A stretch of DNA of 64,000 bases from Hymenopus coronatus. Taxonomy: Eukaryota; Arthropoda; Insecta; Mantodea; Hymenopodidae. The notes under the pieces were generated by a model. The model searched no databases. It was not told where the DNA came from and saw only the letters and a program-made list of their open reading frames with translations. This document shows positions 49,740-61,391 of this stretch, piece after piece (within the stretch, counting starts at the first letter, position 1; the number at the start of each line of letters is the position of its first letter). The DNA is taken from NCBI GenBank assembly GCA_030762935.1, contig CM060900.1, positions 386,772,132 through 386,836,131 on the forward strand, in the 5' to 3' direction. The translations under genes were made by a program, and so were the position numbers.

Positions 49740-52155
49740 CACGTATATATAAACCAGAAAACGAGTGGCAACACAACATTTTGAGCATAATATACAGAGA
49801 AGTCGGGAGTGATCTTGCCTGAAGACCACACCTCATAGACAGCTGTGTATTTGAACTGTCTACAACGAGTGTTACTTGATTTTTGATATAGAAAATAGCG
49901 AGATAGGCTTGTTTCTATGAGCCTTACTGGTTTCAAAATTAGCAACGAAAATACGAATTATGGCCGAGCCTCTGCATCGTATGCTGGTTCTTGGGAAATG
50001 TGCATTTTCTCGTTCGAGTATTTACTCGTTGGACCGTTCACATCATAGCGTTGTTGACACGAGTACTGCTTCAGTGCGTTAATGCAAATGAATGGCACAT
50101 GCCATGTCACTTACATTTTCAAATTTATTTCTGCCCACTGCTGGAGCCAACGCTTCTTTTGCCACATTATGATACACAAACTACACTTTGTCACGTTACC
50201 TATGTCACTGCCCATGTATCAAAATTTATATACATCAGATAGATAAACGGGTAGTTTTGTTTCAGTCCCGGATTGGCACGTGCTTGTCTCCCATGCAAAC
50301 AGTAAAAGAAGCTGTGTTTATATGTGAAAGAGACATGCAATATGCATGTCCGGCACTTTGGACCCAAGGCCCTTGACAGCTCCTGACATCCGACTCGAAG
50401 TATTGGCGCTCTTGTTACATTTGCATACTAACCCTCACACTGTCTCCATTCTGACGGGACAAATTTGGCCCAGGGACCCACTCAACGCCGTCTTTCCTTA
50501 GTTCCCATTGTCTTTATTCTCCTTGTTACTCCTTACTCTTAATCCACCTGGATTACCGTTATAAATCAGGACCTCTCAAACTTCTAAAATCGCAACCTTG
50601 TAAACCGAACTGCAGAAGTTCTGTGCATCGTAAGTGATGGACACTATCGAACTATTCGAACGTTACCTAGTATTCGGTTTTTCATTTGGTTTTAGAACGT
50701 TACTATACCTATAATCATTCCAGCGAGGATAATGTATATACTCTTTATTTTCTTTATTTAACGGTTTGGGCAATTAGTCATAGGCATTACACCAAACATG
50801 CTACACGCCAACTATCAAGCAAGAAACATAAGTATGCATACAACAGCATACAGTTCATTCCAGTTATGTGTGTTAATGTTTGTATTATTGCCAGAGAGGT
50901 CACTATTTTGTGGTGGGTGCACGAGTTACTCAGTGATGGGACTGGAAAATAGCGATTTTTGTGTTTGTAAATAAAAACCAAAATCTTAACGCAAACTCTT
51001 TGTGTTAAAGTTATAGTAGCGTTGATACTTTATTCGCTAGCTAGTTAACAGCCACCAAATATATGATAGCTGCCCACCGGTTTGTTTATTAAAATCTATA
51101 AGGACACATGTCTTATATTCTATTCGACCTAAAGTATCATTTAGCCAAATTTAGGACCAAGCACGCAAATAAGGAATTAGGACTAATTAAAAATCAAGAC
51201 CTCCCCATATTGCGAGGTATACCTTTTGACTCATTCATTTTAACCTGAAATCAAATAGATATGAAATAATAAATACGATATAACCTATAAAGCCTAATTT
51301 CAAATTACGAACCATATCTGCACACAATTCTTGAAACAGGTAAATGACCTTAAACTGGGATATGTGTTTATTTATGTACCTTTATTTTAAAAATACGGAG
51401 TTCAATTTGAGTTATACGTACGAGTCTGATTTAAAATGGTGAGCTTTCATAATCTGATATTCATGGACTTATTACAGCTTTAGTTACTAGAGAATGACAG
51501 CAAGAAATTATATATCTTAATATGGTAAACTAATGTGCACTAAATTAGTTTTATATTTCTCGAGTGCTGGAACGCTTATTACATTGTGCTTTTAAATCCA
51601 AATGAAGACCGTTTACACTAGTCATTTATCTGTTAATACTTCAAGTATTTTGCGAAAATAAACAACTTCTAAATCCGAATGAAAAATTGAATCATTCCAT
51701 AATCATTTCTCACTATCGAAATACATTCGATTGTTGAAAATATTCAATAGTATCATTTTTAAAGTTTCTTCCGTGTAACTTTGCCCGACATCTCTACTGG
51801 CTGCTATAGTGGAATAGTTTGTTATGCGGTACAAAGTATTTCCTTATTTCACATAATCGTTTGCGTTAATTATCCGAAGATAATTGTCAAATTTACACAT
51901 TTATAACCCAATAATCAAAAGTATAATGTATCAAGAGTTAATGCATCTAAAAAGGTATATATGTTTATCAACAAATATTTAGCAGGATCCTTCGTTTTAA
52001 ACCTGTCTCTTGGGTTATGAAAGCACATACATCTACAATGAGTGTTTATAATGCTTTTTTCACCTGAACTTCCTGTGCATAAGGTTTACATGCAAAGGCG
52101 AACTAAGCTAGTGAGGAAAAAGAGAAACAGAATTGCTCGATGTCTCATACATATC
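49740..52155. other. Non-coding stretch
   Basis: No gene is recognised. A slightly GC-richer patch at 50,260-50,570 has no recognisable translation. Confidence 0.35.
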
Positions 52156-52157
52156 AG

Positions 52158-52400
52158 CGGCCGCGCCGTGGCCGAGTGGTTAGACTACTCGCCTCTCACC
52201 TAGACGGCCGGGGTTGAATCCCAAGCGACCGTATGTGAGATTTGTGGTGGACAAAGCGGCGCTGGGGCGGGCTCTCTCCGGGTACTCCGGTTTCCCCCGC
52301 CATCACATTCCACCGGTGCTCCATCATCATTCATGTATCATCAGTGTCACCGCCTGCGGCGCCATAAATAGTTAAAGCGGGTGTTAAACACTACACAAAA
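52158..52400 (+). repeat. SINE family E1, copy 2 (near complete)
   Basis: The head is GCCGTGGCCGAGTGGTTAGA (A box), followed by GGGGTTGAATCCCAAGCGAC (B box). The centre has GTGAGATTTGTGGTGGACAA and CCGGTTTCCCCCGCCATC, then CCACCGGTGCTCCATCATC. The tail is TTAAAGCGGGTGTTAAACAC, followed by an A-rich stretch. This is the best copy for defining the E1 consensus. Confidence 0.9.
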
Positions 52401-52536
52401 TTAAAATAAACAAAAATTAGTTCACCGTGATTCAGTCTTAACTCGGCTCAGCTCCAGACCATTCTTAGGATGGCTGAAATTGGGTAAAAGGGGGAAGAGG
52501 AAAACAGGCGGAGCTAGCGCGATAAGCGTAAGATAA

Positions 52537-52540
<4 letters not shown>

Positions 52541-52567
<27 letters not shown>

Positions 52568-52587
52568 GCACGGACAGACAGACAGAC
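52541..52587. repeat. (GA)n followed by (GACA)n microsatellite
   Basis: A GA run (52,541-52,567) is followed by GACA units (52,573-52,587). Confidence 0.95.
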
Positions 52588-52589
52588 GT

Positions 52590-54190
52590 ATTGCAAATAA
52601 TCGGGGAATCGGAGTTTGCATTGTCGTCGACCTATGCAAGTCAGATTTTGGACTCTGTTCCGGTGCAGGCTGAGATGCCCTATTGTAAACTTTTGTCAAG
52701 AAACGAGCATCACGATATTAACGGGACGTAATTTCTCTCACCTTTACCATCGAGTTCATCATCGCCAGAACGTCAAGGCTCTTACCCAGAGATCTACGAA
52801 CTATAAATACTACTACTACTACTGCCATCTGCTTATCACATTACATTTACTGTGAGTTCTGCTGTGCACCGTAAATTTTATTTTAGATGAAACATGTACC
52901 CATTTACCTTTATTTTAATATACATATATATTTTAATTTGTTGAACATTTTTAAGCTCCTCGCGCTGTTTCAATATAAGTGCATTCCAATAATGTAGTTT
53001 ACGCTATCCATCCTATTTTCCAGGTAATTTTATAAATCTCTACTGTAGTGTGTACAACTCGGAAAACTCACGTGTGAAGCACTTAAACAGTGAAACTATT
53101 TACAAAATGGGTTAAAACAAAAATGCAGGTTTTAAACCATTAGTTATGCTACAGTCAAATAAGAATCATGCTGTATAAAAGTAGGTGCCGCAGTCTAGAT
53201 GTTAATATATCAATTCTGCGCTAATTAATTTTTCTACATTGGATGTATAGATAATAGCTAATATCATTTTATTATTAAAACAAAATCCCCTAAGACAGGC
53301 TTAAAGCCGTGCTAAAAGGTAATAACATACAATTTAGGTTTCAACGTGGAGTATAAAGCTGGATAAGGCGTATTTTAGAGGCGTTTTAATACTAAAGTGA
53401 TTAATAGCTCAGAGGTACCTTGCAGCGTGTGATCGAATCTTCCATTAGTAGCTGAGTTTGTTCTTCTTTCGTTCTTTATTTACTCTTTTTATATTTTCTT
53501 TCCTACCCACTGCCTGACTCTCTTCTACTTAGGATTGGACACTTCAAGGTAAAATAAATCATGCATATTGAAAGTAAGTTACAGTTGCCTAGGCTTTTAA
53601 TTTTGTCAAAAGTAAATAAAAGTAATATTTCTGGAGCCCTCTATGATATATGTCAGAAATAATGAAAATCAAAAGAAAGGAAAGTATTATTTGCCACTGA
53701 CAAGAGTATATTATATTAACAATTAGATTAAATTCAACATGAATTTATGGAAAAGCTCTTTGTTTATCGCTAACTCCACTATAGCGCCAGCGAGGTAGTA
53801 CGTCCCTCGAGGACAAGGTAACTTGTCTGAAGCGTGTTAGAACGAGATACTTGTCGAATGTCAAAGTTCGCTGCTTTTAAAAGTTTCGTAGAACTTTCTG
53901 GTGTGTCAGTACCTCGATTCCCAATTAAATTCATTTAGGAATAAAAACATAGAGAGGAATTAGTTTTGTTTGGCAAAAGCGAGCGATGTTTTCGTGGGTT
54001 GAATAGATACAGAAACCAAGGGACGACTGATTCACCTGGTGTGCGCCGAAGAGCAGATTTAAAGAACGGTTGGTGTGAGGCACAAAAGTGTCGTGCAATT
54101 CGCATTTGAGACGGCAAACCAAGACGGGGCAACGTAAGCCTTGCTGTGTATGCAACCATAAACCATGTGAGTTGAGCGTATAATCTAAAT
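52590..54190. other. AT-rich non-coding stretch
   Basis: A short ACT run lies at 52,806-52,823. No gene is recognised. Two minus-strand frames (53,931-54,155 and 53,935-54,348) run into the SINE at 54,196 and are unassigned. Confidence 0.35.
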
Positions 54191-54195
54191 TTACC

Positions 54196-54345
54196 AGGCT
54201 GTGCCATGGCCGAGCGGTTAGTTAACTCGACTCTCACTAAGGCATGGAGTTGACCCCAGGCAACTGCATAAGGGATTTGTGGTGGATAAATTGGCCATGG
54301 CGGTTCATGGTAGGAAAAGGCGTTAAACACTATGCAATAATCAAA
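54196..54345 (+). repeat. SINE family E1, copy 3 (internal deletion)
   Basis: The head is GCCATGGCCGAGCGGTTAGT, with a weak B box (GAGTTGACCCCAGGC). GGGATTTGTGGTGGATAAAT follows, and then the tail AAAGGCGTTAAACACTATGC. The centre between TGGTGGATAAA and the tail is missing. Confidence 0.85.
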
Positions 54346-54349
54346 CACC

Positions 54350-56580
54350 TCAGCGCCGTTAAATTCTTACACGGTGCATGAAGCGACATTTGCTGATGGC
54401 CTTGCTTGATTTATTGACCTTCTAAGCGATGTAGTTAGTTCTGAGATAAGTAAACCCTTGCTCACAATGTATAACGGAGGTCGGGAATTATTTGGCATAG
54501 GCATAAATGTTATGGATTGATTTAATTCAGAAAATGTCAACTCTTTATTAATTCATAAGATTATGATATAAGCAGTCATTAATTTCTTGTTGATTACCAT
54601 TTAGAAGTGGCGTCTATAATCATATCGTTTTTCCCTTCGATATCTTTTTATTAATTTTGAGATGTTTATTTATTTTTATGTGTTATTGCAACTTGATAAT
54701 TTGAGCCCTAATTATTTCGAAGTACATAGCTAGCGGCTATTCTTCATAAATGTAGACACGCCCAATAGTAAAATCTATGGGTTAACCTATAAATAGATGG
54801 GAACAACCTAATTTGTATTTATTTTACGTACATGGAAACAATAAGGTCCATTAGGGACCAAAAAATGCGTTGCAGCACGTGAGATTGATTGACCACTTCC
54901 TGTAAGCCCTACAGATGTTCTACCTTGAATGAGTTATCATATAAAGGAGACAGCCCATCCAGTAAACAGCGGAAAAGTCAAACGAACGTAGTTTGCCTCG
55001 CTCTAAAAAGTAAACTTCGGTAGCAGCGATACTCGACGAATATGAGCCAAACAGAGAGCGTATTTTTCATAACTCTAATATACAGCGTGTCAACATAAAA
55101 ATGAAATGTAACTAACGAATGTTTATGTTAATTGACATGTCTTATAGAAGTTGTACCAAAAGCTAATTAAAATATCTGTATGCGCGCGCTAGTGTGTGTG
55201 TGTGTGCGTTTTAACTTAGAGAACTACCGAAACTGTTATGAACACTGCATATTAAACACTACATTTGTCCGAAGTCAGAATTTCGTTCGGGATGCAAGGT
55301 TTTCTAAATGTGGTGTTGTGTCTCTCAGAGATGTACATGCCCTTTTTTCTTTCTTTATTTTACTGTTTTCGAACTCGGCGAAGGGCGATGGATTCTTTTT
55401 AGGGCGTAAAAACCTTTAGCATGGCTTCCTTCGGAAGAGAAGTAAAGGCGGTGATCACGTATGGTAAACTTAGTTTGTAAAACAAGCTCAAATCTGATAA
55501 AGTGTCCTTTGAGAAAAATTAAATGGTCTTTCACGTTAATTTAGAACGGGACGTTGAGAACCATGTAAGTTAAAAGAGCGAACATAAAAATACTAATTTC
55601 GGGCGTTGCATCTTTCACTGATTACAGCGCTCTCCTTTTTGTTTCTTTTATGACGTCAGCTACTCCTATTACTAATGCTTCCAAGCGCTGGGTGCAATAC
55701 CTTCGTGTTGTGCCAAGGCCGTGTAACTCGCAAATGCATCCTCCTTACTCTGTGTACTACACTGCGGGGTTTTTCGTTCCGCGATTCCCACGTTACTTGT
55801 TGGCGAGTGTCAGTAACATATATGAGTAATATCCATGCTATAAGTGTTGCGGAAAGTGGCGATGAAAATAGTATAAAATTCGCTATTTTATCTTTAAATT
55901 CCATTGCGTTTAAAACGGGATACCGAAAATAATTGCACTTTTTTTAAGGAATTTTGTGTCTTAGCAGTTAAGAATTTAATTATTTATCAGTTATAGGATA
56001 CAGCGGTCGTCAACTCTCTTCTTTAGTTTTGATACATTTATTATTACCGTATTGGTTTTATAACGTGAATCTTGCTTTGTACTGAGGTTTTGATAACAAC
56101 TATTGTCTTTACTTTTCTAAATAATTTTCTGCGCGAGGTCCTAGATACACTCTGCTTTTTGGCTTCATAAAACTGTAAAATATTCACATTCTATATCAAT
56201 TAGTTAATTTTTAATCATGAGTAACTTTAAAGGCTTATATAGCTGAATTTAGAAAGCATATAAGGAAATCTGGTTCTTACTTAAAATGTCCATAGATTTG
56301 GGGTTAAATCTCATAATTGAAACTAGTACTTTTACGAATATCAGTAATAAAAGCAATGGATGCCAAACTATATTATCTGAAGTTATGGAGAGTAATAGTA
56401 ACAAGAACACCCACATTTCTCTTAAGAAGCTTATATCGATTCCGTTTTATTGCCTTAATGAAAACAACATATTGACCAATGCGTTGTTGTAAAATCTAAT
56501 GGTGTTTATTACTTTATATTGTTAATTAATTTCGTACACATTACCTTGAAGTTAAGTACTTGAAACGTTCCCGAAGGTTT
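54350..56580. other. AT-rich non-coding stretch with a repeat fragment
   Basis: GGCTTCCTTCGGAAGAGAAG at 55,423-55,442 matches the reverse complement of about 27,060-27,085. No gene is recognised. Confidence 0.35.
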
Positions 56581-56637
56581 GCCGCACACTTTCTTGCTAA
56601 TCAGCGGAGAGGCGAGTGGGTCGCGATCATTTAGAAG

Positions 56638-56672
56638 TATAAAACGAAGGTCGCTCACGCCAGCACCTCACT
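56638..56672 (+). promoter_or_regulatory. Candidate TATA/initiator core promoter
   Basis: TATAAAA at 56,638-56,644 is followed by CTCACTG with its A at 56,670. This is about 32 bases from the first T of the TATA box, the usual arthropod spacing to an initiator of the TCA-plus-T type. Around it, 56,575-56,740 is GC-richer than the flanking DNA. I see no ATG-led frame or convincing donor soon downstream, so the gene, if any, is not visible here. Chance or a retroelement promoter remains possible. Confidence 0.3.
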
Positions 56673-56961
56673 GACCGGTTTTAATTTGACATAGGCCCAT
56701 TGAGTTCTGCAGCTCTTCTAACGCACGAAGACACATCTGCACATACTAAATACGGGGCAGTTGGGCTACCTGATACAGTTATAGTATGTGGTGTCCCTTA
56801 GCTTAGCATCATAAAATCTAATTTACTAACATTGTTATCGACTTGTACTTGGTTCATTTATTTCACAGAAAGTGTAAGTAAAATTAAGATTATTTAGTTT
56901 TAGTCGTGCTTATTAAATGTTTCAATAAATAATCGACTAAAAACGCTTGTCTTGCTTTTTA

Positions 56962-57200
56962 TTTGGTAGTGTTTAACGCCCGCTTTAACTACTTATGGCA
57001 CCGCAGGCTTAACACTGATGATACATGAATGAGGATGGAGCACCGGTGGAATGCAATGGCGGGGGAAACCGGAGAACCCGGAGAAAACCCGCCCAGCCCG
57101 CTTTGTCCACCACAAATCTCACATGCGGTCACTTGGGATCGAACCCGAGCCGTCTAGGTAAGAGGCGAGTGGTCTAACCACTCGGCCACAGCGCGGCCCT
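56962..57200 (-). repeat. SINE family E1, copy 4 (near complete)
   Basis: On the minus strand: GCTGTGGCCGAGTGGTTAGA (A box), GGCTCGGGTTCGATCCCAAG (B box), ATGTGAGATTTGTGGTGGAC, CGGTTTCCCCCGCCATTGC, CCACCGGTGCTCCATCC, and the tail TTAAAGCGGGCGTTAAACAC. It is close to copy 2 throughout, so it is probably one of the younger copies. Confidence 0.9.
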
Positions 57201-57204
57201 TGTA

Positions 57205-57480
57205 TTCCTTATTTGTTCTTTGTTGCATTCGAGTGCACTACTAAGTTCTGTAACTGTTTGGTTTTTGCAACGTGCTTATGAACATACTTTTAATTTAAAA
57301 CATTTATTTTGCTTCATTCAAACCTCAATAAGGATGTTTCGGTTACACTTTCTTGTGTTAATCATTTGGCTAACAATAAACGAAAGAATCATGTAAAGTA
57401 AACACTACTGGCAAAATTAACATCCTTACCAAAATGCAGTAACAGCTTCGCAGCACTTTTGAAAATCAGTGTGCATTTTG
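57205..57480. other. AT-rich non-coding stretch
   Basis: Nothing is recognised. Confidence 0.3.
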
Positions 57481-57484
57481 CTCT

Positions 57485-57990
57485 CTTTTCTCGCAAGGGA
57501 CAGAGGAAGGTTGAAGCTCTGTCAAAGGTCTACTGTGCCTTATCCAGCCTCGAAGATGAAGGGATGAGATGAAACATCCGAAAGGTTGTTTCCCGGATCA
57601 AATAGTGCCAGGTGCAGATATTGCAGGGTCCCTAAAGTTTACACATGCCTCGAGACACTCCTGCAGGTACTTCTATCCCCCCCCCCTCAGTGCTCTTCTT
57701 GGCCAACAGGTCATAACTGCCCTGGTTTCGTACCAGAGGAGGTGCAAACATCTATACAACGAATACTCACCGTGCACCGAACACCACCAAACTACCGAAT
57801 CAAATCCCGCAACCCGAAAGGTGATATGAAATGAAATGATTGGGTGGAAAGACCGCAAAGATAATGGTATTAGGGGGAAAAAAAATATAAAACACCTGAG
57901 TTTGTGCGGTCAACAGGGTCGAACCAACAACTTCCCAATTGTGAGGCACAAATGAAACCTTTTAAGGCATCACTCTCGGTGCCCTATGTT
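57485..57990 (-). repeat. Probable SINE or retroelement fragment (family G)
   Basis: The right part (57,845-57,990) on the minus strand has TTTGTGCCTCACAATTGGGA and TTGTTGGTTCGACCCTGTTG (B box), so it is tRNA-like. The left part (57,485-57,840) is GC-richer and contains a run of C at about 57,677-57,687 and unassigned short frames in two registers. I cannot say whether the two parts are one element. Confidence 0.4.
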
Positions 57991-57999
57991 TTACCCGTC

Positions 58000-58460
58000 A
58001 AGTGTTGTTTTCCCAGCCATTGTTGAGTTTCGAAGCATTCTTGTACAAATCTATGAAAGCTATAAAGAAAATGTTCATAAACTGCTTCATGCATACGTCA
58101 AGGTACGTCACTAGTTTAGAGGTTGCCCCGGTGTATGCAACTTCACTTCAGGTAGACTTTTAAAGAATAGTAGGCCACTGCAATTCAATGGATCCTTCTA
58201 ATAATATCTTTGTTTTAAATTCACTTATCGCATTTGGACGTGTCTTTCGAACTATAAAACGTCTATGAAACAATTGTACTGTGCAGTGAGGTCATTAATT
58301 TTTTTATTTTAAAAATATGTGTATCATTGTTTTGTTTGACCACTCATGACAATGATAAAATCCAACGTACGTTGTACAATATATACATAGATACATAGAT
58401 GCATGTCTGCATACATACCTAAATACATGTATATGTACGTAGGTACATACAAACGAGATG
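58000..58460. other. AT-rich stretch with degenerate TACA repeat
   Basis: 58,380-58,450 is a degenerate (TACA/TAGA)n run. Otherwise nothing is recognised. Confidence 0.5.
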
Positions 58461-58461
58461 C

Positions 58462-59075
58462 ATATACAGGGTGTTAATGAACTACACCGAAATAATTTGC
58501 GAGATTGTGCACGTAACTGATATAAGTAATTTGAGATCGGCGATGCATTTTCCCCGGGTAAACATAACACAGCTACATAGCGTTAAACATGTGGGTATCA
58601 CGTGCTGATAAGTCGGTGATAAAGCAAAGCAGGTTGACAAAATGGCTTAGAATGTCTTTAAAACTGCTGCCCGAGTATAGAAATATCGATTTTTAGCACC
58701 TCGTTATTAGCCTTATCAAGATTTAATGTCGCAAAATCTGTAAAATCTCGAACTAGACAGTGCGACACTGAGCTTTCATTAACTACGTTCTTGAGTTATG
58801 GAGACTTTTTACAACTGCTCTGGTGGCATAATGCGAAGCTGTTACCTTACGGGTCATGAGTTTAATTCCAGTCATAGAGTAAATGTTTTTTATTTTTATT
58901 TTTTCATTCCAGACGAACTTTCGCGATACGTGGCGTACAGACACTTTAGAAACTGATAGCCATTACTTCGAAATTTCAATAAACAGGCCATACGTCTCCT
59001 ATATCAAATTACTTATTTAAGTAATCTACTATTCTGTGAAGATATTTCGGTATAGTTCATTAACACCCTGTATAC
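58462..59075 (+). mobile_element. Non-autonomous TIR element, family M, copy 2 (~610 bp)
   Basis: The element begins TATACAGGGTGTTAATGAAC and ends TTCATTAACACCCTGTATA. The ends are inverted, with one difference in the first 28 or so bases (ACTACACCG versus ACTATACCG). Weaker matches continue to about 80-100 bp (AAGTAATTTGA on both sides). Both flanks read TA at the junction, as expected for Tc1/mariner-like target duplication. Around 58,825-58,880 a tRNA-like stretch (GTGGCATAATGCG; CATGAGTTTAATTCCAG) may be a captured SINE head. There is no coding capacity. Confidence 0.85.
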
Positions 59076-59079
59076 TAGT

Positions 59080-59225
59080 TGGCCCAACGTTGGGAGTAAT
59101 TGTTGAGCTTCATGAACAGATACAACAACAAAGAGATAAACGTGTAATACTTAGAAAATAAAGAAAGAAAGAAATTAATGCAAGTCTATACGTTTTTAAT
59201 CTATCTTGTCTTTTACATTACATTA
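59080..59225. other. Short AT-rich spacer
   Basis: The spacer between the TIR element and the transposase relic. Nothing is recognised. Confidence 0.3.
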
Positions 59226-59227
59226 AT

Positions 59228-60215
59228 TGGGTGCTTTAGTGCACATTCGCGCGCGCCCTAACATGTGAATCTACGTTTTGCACATCTGTGCCGCATCAGT
59301 TCTCAAAATATCATTACGAACATTGTCCTTCAGACTTCTAATGTTTCTGGGTTGTTTGCGTGAACTTTTTCCTTTAGAGTGCCCCACGGATCGAAGTCGC
59401 AGGTGGTTAGGTCCGGCAAACGTGGCAGCTACATTCCTTTGCTGACAATCTTTTCTTCTGTGTATGTTTTATGAATTCGTCACATTGACTCACGTGAAGT
59501 GTGACAGGTCGCCTCATCCGTTGCAAGATAACAAACGTACGTTCATGGAGGTCAACTATACATAAAAGGATTCGCATATACACATCAGTGTTTACTGTTG
59601 TTTAATGGAATATGTCACCCACAATCCGACTTGCTGATACGCCACACCACACTCGGAAGTTTTCACAATGAAGAGGTTCCTTATTAATCGTATAGGATTG
59701 TTTGTTGAGTAGTATCTGGTGTTTTGGGAGTTCACATGTTGTGTTAGATAGAACCAAGCTACAGTACTGGATCCACCATTGCACTGTCAATTGTTAGACA
59801 CAGCCATGTACAACAATGCACACGTTTTACCTTATACTCCTCCTTCAGTTCTTGGACACATGTAATTTTGTAGGGCTCCATCCATATATAGTGTAAAACA
59901 CGTTGACAAGACCTACGTAAAACGTTCATTTGTTATCACAATATATTGGTCGACTACTTTGGACTCGGGATCTTGCGTGCTCGAATATCCACGATCACGG
60001 CAGATGTACGAACGGAATTGGGCTGAATTCTTTTTTGCGTTTGCATCTGACGCTGTAGTGTGTCACTTAGTCACCAAATCTAGTACACTGCTCTTTTCTG
60101 GTATAGAAACGCTAGGAAATTTCCTTGTAAAAATGTCCTGCGTTTCCTTAAATGAACCGTTAGACACATATGCCGTCAGTATTGGGATTCTTTCTTGCCT
60201 GGGATACATGTCGCT
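59228..60215 (-). pseudogene. Degenerate IS630/Tc1/mariner-type (DDE) transposase
   Basis: Translating the minus strand across frames recovers the family's parts in order. The N-terminal helix-turn-helix-like region begins MYPRQERIPILTAYVSNGSF (from 60,209), and a second piece reads RKFPSVSIPEKSSVLDLVTK, followed by a stop. The core has AWFYLTQHVNSQNTRYYS, then after a frame change RVWCGVSASRIVGDI. Near 59,500 it has TDEATCHTSRE (the QQDGATCHTA motif), and near 59,400 LPDLTTCDFDPWGTLKEKVH. A shifted tail reads QMCKT and ARMCTKAP. Intact relatives are about 330-350 residues and cut and paste DNA through three acidic residues. Here the first acidic residue, expected before AWF, has become a V-A context (TVAWF), while the second and third Asp are still present. 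There are several stops and at least two frameshifts, so it is inactive. I did not find its terminal repeats. Family M copy 2 lies about 150 bp beyond its 3' end, but I cannot show they belong together. Confidence 0.85.
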
Positions 60216-60219
60216 GCGA

Positions 60220-60484
60220 TATTTACTTCACGCGTCTTAACCAAAACGTAAAAACTTTTGTACTGACAATACAAAACGTAGTCGCAACTGCTTCGCAGCA
60301 ATAGATGACGGCGGGCGACAATGAGCAGTCTAGTACTCTGAGCTACTTTTTCGTATGCAATCCTCTAGTTTTGATAAGTAATATAAATAATACGGAGAAA
60401 TTATTGCTGTAAACGCAATTTTTACCATGTTAAAGGTATTTCTGCATTGCATATTCTACAAAAAGGACATTCTAAGATGGAACT
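60220..60484. other. AT-rich non-coding stretch
   Basis: This is where the 5' part of the transposon would lie. No terminal repeat is recognised. Confidence 0.3.
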
Positions 60485-60598
60485 GAGAATATATAGTATT
60501 ACTCTTTATGTAATAGAGCATGCTGGAGAAGAAAATAACACATACACACATGTATATATATATGCTCTATTACATAAAGAGTAATACTATACATTCTC
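60485..60598. repeat. 37-bp inverted repeat with 40-nt loop
   Basis: The arms are 60,485-60,521 and 60,562-60,598, with one mismatch in 37. The inner sequence of the arms is TTACTCTTTATGTAATAGAG. The loop contains a short CA/TA run. The transcript of either strand would form a long near-perfect hairpin. Confidence 0.9.
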
Positions 60599-60599
60599 G

Positions 60600-61385
60600 G
60601 TATACATACATACACACAAACAGTGACGCTAAGTGTTCTATCTGGTTTACAACAATCTGACTGAGAAACATTTGCCATATTATATGGCTGTGTATTACTG
60701 TTCCACTCTCCGAGCATCTAATTCTCATTGCATTCAGGGAATACTTTGATTCAAACACGAGCCATTGTTAAAACCGTGTGAGGGAAGTAATGAGAATTAC
60801 CACATTCGGCAGTTAAGAAAGAAAAATTGATCATTCAATTATACATTTACTTCGGTACCACGACTCTTTTCTCCGCTGAATAGGGCAAATAGCATAATAA
60901 ACGTAACACTTGATTAGCAGTGATGGTAAAGCTTTCTTTCCTGCCAGATATTTTCTCGTTTGTGGCCACAACAGTAATTACTATCGATTTACCATTAACT
61001 TCGTAGTTCAACTGGATGAAAGGCTGTTAATAGTAAGAGCGGGGCGCAATGTGGTCTGTAAGCTTAATTAATCTGTTTCACAGTTCATATTGTACACCGT
61101 AGAAAGTACGAACTGTCATTACGCTGTTTTGATCATTTTGTTGATGCTTTTGGCGAGAACCAATTCTACGGAAAAGCGATTTGAAGCATGCACATATAAG
61201 AGAATGGGATGCTGGTTTTGTTGTATGTGTAATTCTCCCAGTCTAAATGCCCGATGGCTATAATTTGAGCGTTCAACATTTGTCCACGTATGCTAATTGA
61301 CTGTAATAAGAATATATGAGAATAGCTTCCCGAATTGTATACTCGGACGGTAAACTGCAGATTTGCGTTGATTACTCCAGAGTCT
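60600..61385. other. Non-coding stretch
   Basis: Nothing is recognised. Confidence 0.35.
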
Positions 61386-61391
61386 CCCTCC

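Noticed and set aside
53013..53026. TTTTCCAGGTAATT as a recursive splice site
   Set aside because: The pyrimidine tract is fair, but the donor half GTAATT is weak.
55083..55135. TACAGCGTGTCAACATAAAA as another family M terminus
   Set aside because: Only the first few bases resemble the M end, and there is no partner end.
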